Positions 42,823 to 56,327 of a DNA stretch of 64,000 nt are shown one piece after another. How positions within the stretch are numbered: position 1 is the first letter of the stretch; every line of letters begins with the position of its first letter. The stretch is from Pseudomonadota bacterium (lineage in GTDB: Bacteria > Desulfobacterota > Desulfovibrionia > Desulfovibrionales > Desulfomicrobiaceae): NCBI GenBank assembly GCA_023393525.1, contig JAEWKZ010000055.1, forward strand, positions 17,394 to 81,393. Direction: 5' to 3'. Both the position numbers and the translations under genes were made by a program. The notes beneath the pieces are model-generated. The model was given only the letters and a program-made list of their open reading frames with translations, had not been told where the DNA came from and did not search any database.

Positions 42823-44541
42823 TTATTCTTCCTGGCTCGGGTCGAATCCGAGCTGCTTGATGAAGCCCATGCCGCCCTGCAGATTGACCGGTTCCAGGAA
42901 CCCGGCATGCCGCAGGATGACCTGGGATTCGTAGGATCTGCCGCCCGTGTTGCACAGCAGCACGATTTTCTTGTCCCTCGGGATCTCGTGCAGCCTGCCC
43001 CGGATCTGGCCCTGGGGGATGTTTTTCCAGAATTCCGGGTATTTGTTCACAAACGGCTCGGCATTGCCCCATTCGCGCGTGTCGATGCACAGCAGGTTCT
43101 CCGCGACGCGGTTCTCCCAGAGCTTGGCGAATTCCGTGGGCTGGATGGAGACGTTTCGGCCCACCAGCATGTTCTCGGCGGTGTTGGCCGCGGCGTTCAA
43201 GACGTCCATGGCCGAGCCGAAGGGCGGGGCGTAGGCCATTTCCAGGCTGGACACGTCGCGCAGGGTCGGGCGGAACTTGAGGATGGCGGCCATGGTGTCG
43301 ATGCGACCCTTGAGGGAATCGCCGTTCTGGCAGGCGCCCTGCAACCCGAGGACCCGGCCCGTGCGGCGCTCGACCACGATTTCCAGGCTGACCATGTCGC
43401 GCTTGGGATAGAAATGGGAGTGGTCGCTCATGATCACGTGGGCGCTGAAGGCGTCGAAGCCCTCGCGCAGGGCCACGGGCAGGGACAGGCCGGTGCCCGA
43501 GAAGGCCAGGTCGAAGAGCTTGATGATGTAGGTGCCGACCACGCCATCGAAGGTTTCCCTGCCCCCGGCCACGTTGGTGCCGATGATGCGTCCCTGGCTG
43601 TTGGCCAGCGAGCCCAGGGGGTAGTAGCCGAGCTTGCCCGTGACCACGTTTTCGACGACCACGCAGTCGCCGCCGGCGTAGATGTCCGGGTCCGAGGTCT
43701 GCATGGTCTTGGAGACGATGACGCCGCCGCGTTCGGAGCAGGACAGCCCGGCCTCGCGGGCCAGGGTGTCGCTGGGGATGACGCCCACGGCCAGAATGAC
43801 CAGGTCGGCGTCGATGGCCCCCTTGTTGGTGATCACGCGCGTGACCTTGCCGTCCTCGCCCTCGATGGCCTGGACCATTTCCGAGGTGCGGACCGTGACC
43901 CCGCTCTCGGTGAGGTGCTTTTCGGCGATGGTGGCCATGGCCTTGCTCATGAAGCCCGGCATGATCTGGTCCGCCACTTCGATGACCGTGGTCTCGATGC
44001 CCCACATGTCGGCAAAGGATTCGGCCATCTCCAGGCCGATGAAGCCGCCGCCGACGATGACGGCCGAGCCCACGCCGCCGCTGGCCACCGCTTCCTTGAT
44101 GCTGATGGCCTCGCTCAGGGTGCTGACCGCGAAGACATTGCCCAGGTCGCGGCCTGGAATGGGCAGCTTGCGCGGCGTGCTGCCCGTGCCCAGGACCAGC
44201 TTGTCGTAGGGCAGGGTGCTCTGGGTGCCGTCCTTGGCCTGGACCAGCACGGTCTTGGCCTTGCGGTCGATGGACAGGGCGCGGGTCTCGGTCAGGACCT
44301 TGAGGTCCTTGCAGTCCTGGAAGAACTGTTCGTCGCGGACCATGTGAAAGCTGGTTTCCTGCAACTGCTGGTGGTCGCTGACGTCTCCGGAGACGTAGTA
44401 GGGGATGCCGCAGCCGCCGTAGGAGATGAGCTTGCTGGCATCGACCATGGTCACTTCGGCGTCGGGGGCGACGCGTTTGATGCGGCATGCGGCCTTGGGC
44501 CCAAGGGCCACGCCGCCAATGACGACAACTTTGAGAGGCAT
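42823..44541 (-). CDS. CoA-disulfide-reductase-type flavoenzyme fused to rhodanese domain
   Basis: A 572-residue FAD/NAD(P)H oxidoreductase. The N-terminal FAD motif is VVVIGGVALGPKAA, and the single redox cysteine is in ISYGGCGIPYY, as in CoA-disulfide reductase and Nox-type enzymes. The NAD(P)-binding motif is AVIVGGGFIGLEMAE, followed by YAGGDC near the flavin. The C-terminal rhodanese domain (about 465-565) has the active cysteine in LLCNTGGRS. Such fusions reduce CoA disulfides, polysulfide or persulfides. ATG 44541 gives MPLKVVVIGG; the upstream extension to 44673 is not typical. Confidence 0.9.
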   Translation of the reverse strand: MPLKVVVIGGVALGPKAACRIKRVAPDAEVTMVDASKLISYGGCGIPYYVSGDVSDHQQLQETSFHMVRDEQFFQDCKDLKVLTETRALSIDRKAKTVLVQAKDGTQSTLPYDKLVLGTGSTPRKLPIPGRDLGNVFAVSTLSEAISIKEAVASGGVGSAVIVGGGFIGLEMAESFADMWGIETTVIEVADQIMPGFMSKAMATIAEKHLTESGVTVRTSEMVQAIEGEDGKVTRVITNKGAIDADLVILAVGVIPSDTLAREAGLSCSERGGVIVSKTMQTSDPDIYAGGDCVVVENVVTGKLGYYPLGSLANSQGRIIGTNVAGGRETFDGVVGTYIIKLFDLAFSGTGLSLPVALREGFDAFSAHVIMSDHSHFYPKRDMVSLEIVVERRTGRVLGLQGACQNGDSLKGRIDTMAAILKFRPTLRDVSSLEMAYAPPFGSAMDVLNAAANTAENMLVGRNVSIQPTEFAKLWENRVAENLLCIDTREWGNAEPFVNKYPEFWKNIPQGQIRGRLHEIPRDKKIVLLCNTGGRSYESQVILRHAGFLEPVNLQGGMGFIKQLGFDPSQEE

Positions 44542-44749
44542 GGGAAAACTCCTTGAAATTAAATATGTTGATAGTAAAAAATAGGAGTTGGTTTGAAAAA
44601 AACATGCCTTGGGTAATATATTTCGCCCGGGAGCGGTAGTGGAAAAATGCACTGCGTGCGGCAGGTTGTCCACAAGCGCCCGGCCCGGTGCGCCGGTTCG
44701 AGAGGCGGTAGCTATTGAGACTTGCTTTTAACGAACGCGGCATTAATAG

Positions 44750-44785
44750 TCCCTCGGCAGAGGGCGGTCCCTCGGCAGAGGGCGG
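44750..44785. repeat. Tandem 18-bp direct repeat
   Basis: TCCCTCGGCAGAGGGCGG occurs twice in succession (44750-44767 and 44768-44785). Each unit also folds as CCCTC-GGCA-GAGGG. It sits in a 318-bp gap (44542-44859) between divergent genes; the rest of that gap shows no gene. Confidence 0.75.
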
Positions 44786-44859
44786 TTCCCCCGATGGCGG
44801 GGACATCCTCTTCGGAAGCGGACGTACACTGACGCATGAACCATTCACGAGGAGAAACA

Positions 44860-45162
44860 ATGGCTGAGACCATCGATGACATTTCCATAGACTGGACCGA
44901 CGAAGACGGCGTCCAGAAGGTCCGGGAACTGAAGAAGGAAGTGCTGACCCGCGGTGCCTGGGCCACAGTGATGTTCGCCTATCAGGAAGTGGGACGCGGC
45001 GAGGACGAGTTCGGGCCGGTCAAATTCAGGGTCGGGCGCTACCAGAAACGCAACGGCCGCTTTTCCCCCCACTCCAAATTCAACATCTCTTCGGTCAAGC
45101 AGGCCCGGCAGGTGGTCGAGATTCTCCAGGCCTGGATCGACGAGTACGGCACGGACGAATAA
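44860..45162 (+). CDS. Hypothetical protein upstream of clpS
   Basis: A 100-residue soluble protein with an acidic N-terminus and a compact body, GPVKFRVGRYQKRNGRFSPH followed by SKFNISSVKQARQVVEILQAW. The last part slightly resembles PC4-type single-stranded-DNA-binding coactivators, but this is weak. GAGGAGAAAC lies just before the ATG. The clpS gene starts 14 bp after its stop, so it may belong to that operon. The function is not known. Confidence 0.7.
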   Translation: MAETIDDISIDWTDEDGVQKVRELKKEVLTRGAWATVMFAYQEVGRGEDEFGPVKFRVGRYQKRNGRFSPHSKFNISSVKQARQVVEILQAWIDEYGTDE

Positions 45163-45176
45163 GGCCCGGGTGCGTG

Positions 45177-45491
45177 ATGACCGAACCATTTGAGGCTCCG
45201 GGCTCGGATCCCGGATTGCTGGTCGAGGACCAGCTGCAGGAACCCCGACAGTTCAAGGTGTTGCTGCACAACGATGATTATACGTCCATGGACTTTGTCG
45301 TGGAAGTACTTATGAACGTTTTCGGCAAATCCGAGACCGAGGCGTTTTCCATCATGATGAGTGTTCACGAGAAGGGGATCGGCCTGTGCGGGATCTACAC
45401 GGCCGAGGTCGCGGAAACCAAGGTGCAGATCGTGCATCAGATGGCCAAGGCGCGGTCATTTCCCCTGCGCTGTTCCATGGAAGAGGTGTAA
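45177..45491 (+). CDS. clpS: ClpS adaptor protein
   Basis: A 104-residue adaptor that delivers N-end-rule substrates to ClpAP. The ClpS core is clear: FKVLLHNDDYTSMDFVVEVLMNVF, then MMSVHEKGIGLCGIYTAEVAETKV. ATG 45177 was chosen over a GTG one codon earlier. It is directly followed by clpA, and the leucyl-tRNA-protein transferase gene comes after clpA, so adaptor, unfoldase and tagging enzyme form one cluster. Confidence 0.95.
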   Translation: MTEPFEAPGSDPGLLVEDQLQEPRQFKVLLHNDDYTSMDFVVEVLMNVFGKSETEAFSIMMSVHEKGIGLCGIYTAEVAETKVQIVHQMAKARSFPLRCSMEEV

Positions 45492-47720
<2,229 letters not shown>

Positions 47721-47724
47721 GCGC

Positions 47725-48438
47725 ATGACCGTCTTCGCCCTCCCCGCCCAGCCGCTCTTTCCCGACCCGGCCCACGCCGACGAGGACGGGCTGCTGGCCG
47801 TGGGTGGGGATCTTTCTCCGCAGCGTCTGCTTCTAGCCTACGCCCGGGGCATCTTCCCCTGGTACTGCGAAAATTCCCCTATCCTGTGGTGGAGCCCGGA
47901 CCCCCGGCTGGTGCTTGAACCCGCAAGGATTCACGTGCCCCGACGCCTGGAGCGCATTCTGCGTCAGGGGCGCTTCACGTTCACCCTGGACACGGCCTTT
48001 GAGCGGGTCATCACCGGCTGCGCCGAAACGCCGCGCCAGGGCGCGCGCGGAACCTGGATCGTGCCGGAGATGCTGGCCGCGTACTGCCGCCTGCACGAGC
48101 TGGGGTTCGCGCACAGCATCGAGGTCTGGTCCGGAGCGACCCTGGCCGGAGGCCTTTACGGAGTGGCCCTGGGCGGGGCGTTTTTCGGGGAGTCCATGTT
48201 CTACCGCGAACCCGACGCTTCCAAGGCCGGGCTGGCGACCCTGACGCGCCTCCTTTCCCGGGCCGGGTTCGTACTCTTCGATTGCCAGCAGACCACCGCG
48301 CACATGCTGCGCTTCGGCGGGTTCGAGGTGCCGCGCGGCGAATTTCTTGCCCGCCTGGGACAGGCTTTGGAGCTGTCCACCCCGCGCGGGCCCTGGAGCC
48401 TTCGTGACGGAGCCCTGACCGCCCGCGCCCACGAATAA
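47725..48438 (+). CDS. aat: Leucyl/phenylalanyl-tRNA--protein transferase
   Basis: A 237-residue enzyme that adds Leu or Phe to N-terminal Lys/Arg of proteins, marking them for ClpS/ClpAP. Family blocks visible are FPDPAHADEDGLLAVGGDL, YARGIFPWY, ILWWSPDPRLVL, GTWIVPEMLAAYCRLHELGFAHS and GGAFFGESMFYREPDASK. It starts four bases after clpA. Together with clpS and clpA this is a complete bacterial N-end-rule gene set apart from clpP. Confidence 0.96.
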   Translation: MTVFALPAQPLFPDPAHADEDGLLAVGGDLSPQRLLLAYARGIFPWYCENSPILWWSPDPRLVLEPARIHVPRRLERILRQGRFTFTLDTAFERVITGCAETPRQGARGTWIVPEMLAAYCRLHELGFAHSIEVWSGATLAGGLYGVALGGAFFGESMFYREPDASKAGLATLTRLLSRAGFVLFDCQQTTAHMLRFGGFEVPRGEFLARLGQALELSTPRGPWSLRDGALTARAHE

Positions 48439-48455
48439 ATGCAATGGAGCCGACA

Positions 48456-48983
48456 ATGACTGAATTCGAGCACGGAAACGAGGAAGACTGGCAGGGACGG
48501 CCCAGCAAGTCGCAACGCAAGCGGGACATGGCCGCCCTGCAGAAGCTCGGGGAAAGCCTCATCGAGCTGGCCCCGGAGCAGCTGGAGCGGCTCGACCTGC
48601 ACGAGGACCTGGTCGAGGCCATCCGCTTCTTCCACACCCTGAAGGACAAGGAGGCCCGGCGGCGGCAGCAGCAGTTCATCGGCACGGTCATGCGCAAGAT
48701 CGATCCGGAACCTCTGCGGCAGGCCCTGGACGAGCTGGATCAGCTGCGCTTTCAGCAGGCCGAGGCGTTCCACCAGATCGAGCTCTGGCGTGACGCGTTG
48801 GTGGACGGGGACGGCGAGGTGCTGACGGAGCTGGTCGGGCGTTTCGGTCTCGATCCCCAGCAGCTGCGTCAGCTGGCCCGGCAGGCGGCGGCGGAAAAGG
48901 CGGCGGGCAAGCCGTCCAAGAACGGTCGCGCCCTGTTCAGGCTGCTTCGCCAAAGCTTCGAGCGCGAGCAGGTCGAAGACTAG
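48456..48983 (+). CDS. darP: DUF615 protein DarP (YjgA), ribosome-associated
   Basis: A 175-residue charged helical protein beginning MTEFEHGNEED, with PSKSQRKRDMAALQKLGESLIEL and ARRRQQQFIGTVMRKID typical of YjgA/DarP, which in E. coli binds 50S ribosomal precursors. ATG 48456 follows GGAG; an in-frame ATG at 48444 would add four residues. It is close behind aat, so it probably shares the clp transcript. Confidence 0.85.
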   Translation: MTEFEHGNEEDWQGRPSKSQRKRDMAALQKLGESLIELAPEQLERLDLHEDLVEAIRFFHTLKDKEARRRQQQFIGTVMRKIDPEPLRQALDELDQLRFQQAEAFHQIELWRDALVDGDGEVLTELVGRFGLDPQQLRQLARQAAAEKAAGKPSKNGRALFRLLRQSFEREQVED

Positions 48984-49007
48984 CCGGGGTTGATAGGCGC
49001 TAGGCTC

Positions 49008-49031
49008 GCAGGCCGCTTCGGGGCGGCCCGC
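49008..49031. terminator. GC-rich hairpin between convergent genes
   Basis: GCAGGCCGC (49008-49016) and GCGGCCCGC (49023-49031) pair with one mismatch around a six-base loop. No T-run follows, so a terminator role is tentative. Confidence 0.35.
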
Positions 49032-49516
49032 TAGGCCTGGGCGAGTCCCTGGTCCATGGGCTTGTGCTGGCTCAGGTCGTAGAGCCCGTGCACGACGAAG
49101 GGCAGGGGATAGCGGGGCACGATTTCGAAGCGGATGCGACCGATGTCCTTGCCTTCGGGCATGGAGCTGAGCGGAAGCAGTCCCGCGGGCAGAGGAAATT
49201 CCAGGGAATTGACGCTGATCCGGGTCAGCCGGTCGGCGTACCGGTTGGCGAGATAGTCCACGATCTGGTCCATCTCCTCCCGGGTGAAGGATTCGAGCAG
49301 CACCGCGCGGCTGTCGCCCCGGCTTGTGGCCGAGGCGGCTCCGGAATCCTCCCGCACCAGTTCGGGCCACGGGTATCCGTTTTCCTGAGCCCACTCGGGC
49401 CGGAAAAGGTGCACGAGGACTTCCCGGCGGCCTTTGAAGGCCCGGATGCAGATGGTGGCGACATAGCCTCGGGGGCAGAGGCGCGCGGACTGTGATTCCT
49501 GTCGGACTATCTCCAT
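49031..49516 (-). CDS. Hypothetical protein
   Basis: About 161 residues, starting MEIVRQESQSARLCPRG, preceded by GGGAGGATGG eight bases upstream. The sequence is an alpha/beta mix with no motif I recognise; the only notable feature is a conserved-looking EEMDQIVDYLANRYADRL helix. A GTG at 49546 in frame would add ten residues. It converges on darP. The function is unknown. Confidence 0.6.
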   Translation of the reverse strand: MEIVRQESQSARLCPRGYVATICIRAFKGRREVLVHLFRPEWAQENGYPWPELVREDSGAASATSRGDSRAVLLESFTREEMDQIVDYLANRYADRLTRISVNSLEFPLPAGLLPLSSMPEGKDIGRIRFEIVPRYPLPFVVHGLYDLSQHKPMDQGLAQA

Positions 49517-49679
49517 GAAGCCATCCTCCCTGGACGGTTTTTTCACGTCTGTTTTGGCAGACGTCTAGCACGCTTCGGGGCGGGCTTCAATGCCATGGGG
49601 CCCGTTCTGCTTGAAATGATTCCGCTTCTGTGAAATGTAGTTGCGAGTCGGGCCCACGGGCCATCGGGGAGCTTCACGC

Positions 49680-50510
49680 ATGTCCGCCTTTATCCTTCGC
49701 GCCTTTTTTTCTTGTCTGGTTCTCTACGCCTCGGCCGCTCCGGCGCAGGCCCTGGAGTGGCGCGTGCTGGCTCCGGGATTGGAACTGCGCGAGTTTCTGA
49801 TCCCGGACCAGGTGGGCGACCTGGAGGGGCGGCAGAGCGGCATGGCGGTGCTGCGCGTCGACACCGGCAGGTACGAGGTCGCGCTCGGTTCGGCCCTGGC
49901 GACGGGCCGCATGCGCAGCATGCGGGAATGGGCGCGCCAGCTGGGATTCGTGGCCGTCATCAACGCGGGCATGTTCCGGGCCGATGACCGGATGCGCAGC
50001 ACCGGGTTCATGCGTGACGCCGACGTGACGATCAATTCCTACATCCATCCGAGTTACGGGGCCTTTCTGGCCTTCAAGCCCCGGGATCCGTCCCTGCCCG
50101 CCCTGCGCTGGGTGGATCGCAAGAGCGACGCGGATTGGCAGAACGTGCTCGGCGGCTACGACGGGGTCATCCAGAACTATCGCCTCATCAGCCCGGAGCG
50201 GGAGAACCTCTGGGAACCGAGCGACCGCCGCCATTCCGGCGCGTCCATCGCCATGGACAAGGACGGAAGGCTGCTTTTCATCCATTGCCGCGCGCGGCTG
50301 TCCCTGCACGAGTTCGCCCAGGCCCTCATCGACCTGCCCCTGGATCTGGTCGGAGCCATGTATGTCGAAGGCGGAGCCGATGCGGCCATGTATGTCGATG
50401 TCGACGGCTTCGTGGGACGCTTCGTGGGCGAGTACCGCTCCGATTTTTTTCAAGGCAGCAACACGAATTTCTGGCCAGCGCCCAACGTGCTGGGCATCCG
50501 GCCCAAATAG
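49680..50510 (+). CDS. Secreted phosphodiester-glycosidase-like protein (NAGPA domain)
   Basis: A 276-residue protein with a signal peptide ending APAQA before LEWRVLAPG. The mature part fits the phosphodiester glycosidase (NAGPA-like, formerly DUF2233) fold: FVAVINAGMF, TGFMRDADVT, GYDGVIQNYRLI, SGASIAMDKDGRLLFIHCRA and a terminal NVLGIRPK. In bacteria such enzymes may act on cell-envelope sugar phosphodiesters, but no substrate is known here. ATG 49680 is preferred over a TTG at 49641 because it starts the signal peptide. Confidence 0.8.
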   Translation: MSAFILRAFFSCLVLYASAAPAQALEWRVLAPGLELREFLIPDQVGDLEGRQSGMAVLRVDTGRYEVALGSALATGRMRSMREWARQLGFVAVINAGMFRADDRMRSTGFMRDADVTINSYIHPSYGAFLAFKPRDPSLPALRWVDRKSDADWQNVLGGYDGVIQNYRLISPERENLWEPSDRRHSGASIAMDKDGRLLFIHCRARLSLHEFAQALIDLPLDLVGAMYVEGGADAAMYVDVDGFVGRFVGEYRSDFFQGSNTNFWPAPNVLGIRPK

Positions 50511-50552
50511 CCCTTCATGACGCACCGGCTCCGGCCCGGCGTGCAGGAATCC

Positions 50553-52561
<2,009 letters not shown>

Positions 52562-52565
<4 letters not shown>

Positions 52566-53677
52566 AGACATGCTCACTGCGAACCTCTCTTCTGCGCCGC
52601 CTTCTGCCGGGCTGTTGCGCCGGAATTCGCGGGTTCACCGGCCTCTACCAAACCGTCAAGTTCCGCTTCGGCTCCTTTTTTCCGCTGGTCCTGGGCGCCG
52701 GGTTTCTGCTCACGGTTTTCGTCTACGGGCTCTTCATCTTTCTGGTGGTCGAAGGCTGGAGCCTGCTGGACAGTTTCTATCAGGTGGTCATGACCCTTTC
52801 CACCGTCGGGTTCATGGAGCTGCACCCGCTCTCGGACCGGGCGCGGCTCATGGTCTCTTTTCTCATTCTCATGGGTGTGGGCAGCTTCGCCTACCTGGTG
52901 GGCGCATTCACGCAGGTCGTGGTCGAAGGGCGGTTGCAGGATTTATGGGGGAAACGCAAAGTGCAGAAAATCATTGATTCCCTGGCGGATCATTACATCA
53001 TCTGCGGCTATGGCCGCATCGGGGCGGTGGTGGCGTCGGAGCTGCGCCGGGAAAACCTGCCCGTGGTCGTCATCGAGCGGGATCCGGAACTGCTCTTCGA
53101 GCTGGAGCGGGACAACCATCTGTTTCTGGCCGGGGACGCGACCACGGACGAGTTTCTGCTTTCCGCCGGGGTGGAGCGGGCCAAGGGGCTTTTCGCCTGC
53201 GTCAGCCAGGACGCCGAGAACGTGTACATCACCCTGTCCTCGCGCCAGTTCAACTCCAGGCTGACCATCATCGCCCGCGCCGACCGGCCCGAATCCGTGG
53301 CCAAACTGGAACGGGCCGGGGCCAACCGCGTGCTGACCCCGCATCAGATCGGCGGCAAGCGCATCGCCCAGGTCATGCTGCGGCCCACGGTCACCGATTT
53401 CATGGATCTGGCCACCCAGGGGCACAATCTGCAAATGGAGGAGATCCCGGTGCGACCGGGTTCGGAACTGGTGGGTAAGAACCTGATCACCTCCGGCATC
53501 CGTCCGCGTTTCAACCTCATGATCATCGCCATCGAGAAGGCCGGAGGCAAGATGACCTTCAACCCGCATCCGGAAGTGACCATCGAGGCTGGGGACACGC
53601 TCATCGCCGTCGGTCCGCCGGAGAACTTTCCCGGATTGCAGGCCGTGTGCCGCCTCGTGGAAGGAGGCGAGGCATGA
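52562..53677 (+). CDS. K+ channel with RCK (TrkA-N/TrkA-C) domains
   Basis: A 371-residue protein. Two membrane spans (about 39-62 and 95-117) flank a pore loop whose filter reads TLSTVGFMEL instead of the usual TVGYGD. A TrkA-N domain follows (HYIICGYGRIGAVVASEL, then GDATTDEFLLSAGV), and a TrkA-C domain ends the protein. The layout is that of MthK/Kch-type ligand-gated channels. The start overlaps uvrB and the stop overlaps the ligase gene, so all three may be co-transcribed. Confidence 0.88.
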
Positions 53678-55524
53678 GCCTGCCCCTGGACCTTCCTTCC
53701 GAGGCCCATCGGCTGGTCGAGCGCCTGACCGAATACAACGAGGCCTACCGCCGGGGCGCGCCCCTGGTCGGCGACGCCCAGTACGATCTGCTGCTTGCGA
53801 GGCTGCGCGAACTCGATCCGGATCACCCTTTCCTGCATCGGGTCGAGCCCGAGACCTTTTCCGGCAAGCGCGAAATCCGCCACCCCGTGCCCATGCTCTC
53901 CACGGACAAGGCCTACACGCCCGAGGAGCTGGAGCGCTTTGTGGCCCGCGTGGAAAAGGAGGCCGGGGAGATCGGCGTCACCGAGGTCCGCTACCGGGTC
54001 ACGCCCAAGCTGGACGGACTGGCCGGGCGCGACGACGGCACCTATTTTGTCACGCGCGGCAACGGCGAGAGCGGCTACGAGGTCAGCTCGGCCTTTGCCA
54101 AGGGCATGATCCCGCTCGGCGGCCGGGGACGGGGCGTGGGCGAGATGGTCATTGTGCTGAGCTATTTTCAGGAGCACCTCTCAGACGCCTTCGAGCACCC
54201 GCGCAATCTGGTGGTCGGCATCGTGTCCTCGGACACGGTCAACGAGCTGGCCCAAAAAGCCCTCGATGACGAGGCCGTGCGTTTCGTGCCTTATTCCGAA
54301 CTGCCGAGCCGGGTGGTCAGTGGGCCGGAGCTGCTGGCGGGCATGGACTCCATCACGGAGGAACTTTCGAGCCAGGTGGACTACCCGCTGGACGGGATGG
54401 TCGTGGAAGTGGTGGACGAGGATGTGCGCCGGACCATGGGCGCCACCAGCCACCACTACCGCTGGCAGATCGCGGTCAAGCGCAAGGGCGAGACGGCCCT
54501 GACCGTGGTGCGGGAGGTGGTCTGGCAGGTCGGCCGCACCGGCAAGGTCACCCCGGTGCTCATGGTCGAGCCCGTGAACGTGTCCGGGGCTACCATCCGC
54601 CGGGTCACGGCGCACAATGCCGGCCTGCTGGAGAAAAAGGGCCTGGGTCCGGGTGCGGAGATCGAGATCATCCGCAGCGGCGAGGTCATCCCCAAGGTCG
54701 AGGCGGTGCTGGTTCCGGCCGCGACCGCGCTGCCCACGGCCTGTCCGTCCTGCGGCGCGGCTCTTGAGCGCGAGAACGATTTTCTGATCTGCCGCAACGA
54801 ACGCTGCCCGGACCAGGTCGTGCAGACCATCGAGCACTGGTTCAAGACCCTCGGCAACGCCGATTGGTTCGGACGCAAAACCGTGGAAAAGCTGGTCCGT
54901 TCGGGGTATGACAGCCTTGAAAAAGTGTACGAGCTGGGCGAGGATGATTTTCGGGCCATGGGTTTCGGCCCCGTGCTGTCCGGCAATCTGGCCGAGGCCG
55001 TGTACCTGAGCCGCACCCGCGAGGTCGAGGACTGGCGTTTTCTGGCGGCCCTTGGCATCGAGGATCTGGGCAAGGGCGACAGCCGCAAGCTTTTGGATCA
55101 GTTTCGCCTCCAGGATCTCTTGACCGTCAGCCGGGAGCGGATCGAGGCCATCCACGGCTTCGGGGCCATCACGGCGGATTCCATCGCCCGGGGGCTTGAG
55201 CGCGTGGGGCCGACCCTGCGCCACCTGCTGGACCTGGGTTTTCGCATCATGCCCACCGGCGCGGCCCGGGAAAAGGTCACGGACAGCCCCCTGGCCGGAA
55301 AGCACGTGGTCTTCACCGGCAAGATGCGCGGCTCGCGCGAGGAAATGCAGGAAGAGGCCCGCGCCCGGGGAGCGCTTGTGCAGAGCGCGGTCAATTCCAA
55401 GACCGATTTTCTCGTCTGCGGCGAGAATGTCGGGGCGAGCAAGCTCACCAAGGCCCGCCAGCTCGGTACGGAAATTTTACAGGAAGACGAATACCTGCGC
55501 CTTATCGGCGCGCAAGGGCAATGA
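53674..55524 (+). CDS. Divergent NAD+-dependent DNA ligase (LigA-like)
   Basis: A 616-residue protein, somewhat shorter than the usual 670. An N-terminal Ia-like region includes LVGDAQYDLLLARLRELD, then PMLSTDKAYTPEEL and the adenylated lysine motif PKLDGLAG. RGNG replaces the usual RGDG, and HPRNLVVGIVSSDTVNE replaces the typical NPRNAAAGSLRQLD. An OB fold, a four-cysteine zinc finger (CPSCG...CRNERCP), helix-hairpin-helix repeats and a C-terminal BRCT (GKHVVFTGKMRGSREEM) complete the LigA order. It may be the main ligase or a second copy; the window cannot tell. Confidence 0.85.
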   Translation: MSLPLDLPSEAHRLVERLTEYNEAYRRGAPLVGDAQYDLLLARLRELDPDHPFLHRVEPETFSGKREIRHPVPMLSTDKAYTPEELERFVARVEKEAGEIGVTEVRYRVTPKLDGLAGRDDGTYFVTRGNGESGYEVSSAFAKGMIPLGGRGRGVGEMVIVLSYFQEHLSDAFEHPRNLVVGIVSSDTVNELAQKALDDEAVRFVPYSELPSRVVSGPELLAGMDSITEELSSQVDYPLDGMVVEVVDEDVRRTMGATSHHYRWQIAVKRKGETALTVVREVVWQVGRTGKVTPVLMVEPVNVSGATIRRVTAHNAGLLEKKGLGPGAEIEIIRSGEVIPKVEAVLVPAATALPTACPSCGAALERENDFLICRNERCPDQVVQTIEHWFKTLGNADWFGRKTVEKLVRSGYDSLEKVYELGEDDFRAMGFGPVLSGNLAEAVYLSRTREVEDWRFLAALGIEDLGKGDSRKLLDQFRLQDLLTVSRERIEAIHGFGAITADSIARGLERVGPTLRHLLDLGFRIMPTGAAREKVTDSPLAGKHVVFTGKMRGSREEMQEEARARGALVQSAVNSKTDFLVCGENVGASKLTKARQLGTEILQEDEYLRLIGAQGQ

Positions 55525-55541
55525 AACACGAGGAGTCTGAC

Positions 55542-56327
55542 ATGAGCATTCCACTGATCATCATGGGTGCCAACGGGCGCATGGGTTCGACCCTGGTCCG
55601 TTTGGCCATGGAATCCGACCAATTCATCGTTACGGGAGTTGTGGAGCGGGCCGAGTTCAGCAAGGGGCTGGAACTCTTGGGCTGCCCCGTGGCGCATGAC
55701 CTCGGCGACCTCCTGCCGTCCTGCCCCGGCGCGACAATCATCGACTTCACCGCGCCGGAAGTCAGCCTGAATTCCGCCCGCAAGGCCGCCAAGACCGGCA
55801 ATCCCATCGTCATCGGCACCACCGGTCTGTCCGCCGATCAGCTGGCCGAGCTTGAGATCCTGGCCAGGGACATCCCAATTTTCTGGTCCCCGAACATGTC
55901 CATCGGCGTCAACGCCCTGGTCCGCGTCCTGCCCATGCTGGAGCGCATCCTGGGCGAGGCCTACGACATGGAGATCACCGAGATCCATCACCACCACAAG
56001 AAGGACGCGCCCAGCGGCACGGCGGTCAAGCTGGCCCAGGTGCTGGCCCAGTCGCGCGGCTGGAAGATGGACGAGGTCGGCAACTACGGCCGTCAGGGCA
56101 TCATCGGCGCGCGGCCGGAAAAGGAGCTGGGCGTGCATGCCCTGCGCGGCGGCGACGTGGTCGGCGACCACACGGTCTATTTCTTCGGCCCGGGCGAGCG
56201 CATCGAGGTCACGCACCGCGCCCATTCCCGTGAAAACTTCGCCCGCGGCGCCCTGCGCGCGGCGGCCTGGCTTGCGGGCCAGAAACCCGGCCGGCTCTAT
56301 TCCATGGGCCAGCTTCTGGGAGAATAG
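55542..56327 (+). CDS. dapB: 4-hydroxy-tetrahydrodipicolinate reductase
   Basis: A 261-residue enzyme of lysine/diaminopimelate synthesis that reduces HTPA to tetrahydrodipicolinate with NAD(P)H. The nucleotide motif IMGANGRMGSTLVRL is at the N-terminus, and the catalytic block EIHHHHKKDAPSGTA contains the active histidine and lysine. GAGGAG precedes the ATG at 55542; an upstream ATG at 55521 lacks such a site. It ends next to the MoxR gene, whose ATG immediately follows its stop. Confidence 0.96.
   Translation: MSIPLIIMGANGRMGSTLVRLAMESDQFIVTGVVERAEFSKGLELLGCPVAHDLGDLLPSCPGATIIDFTAPEVSLNSARKAAKTGNPIVIGTTGLSADQLAELEILARDIPIFWSPNMSIGVNALVRVLPMLERILGEAYDMEITEIHHHHKKDAPSGTAVKLAQVLAQSRGWKMDEVGNYGRQGIIGARPEKELGVHALRGGDVVGDHTVYFFGPGERIEVTHRAHSRENFARGALRAAAWLAGQKPGRLYSMGQLLGE

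Noticed and set aside
42098..44860. 920-codon frame on the same strand as the flavoenzyme and DUF4139 genes but in another phase
   Set aside because: Low-complexity R/G/H/P-rich translation, while the overlapping frames encode recognisable families.
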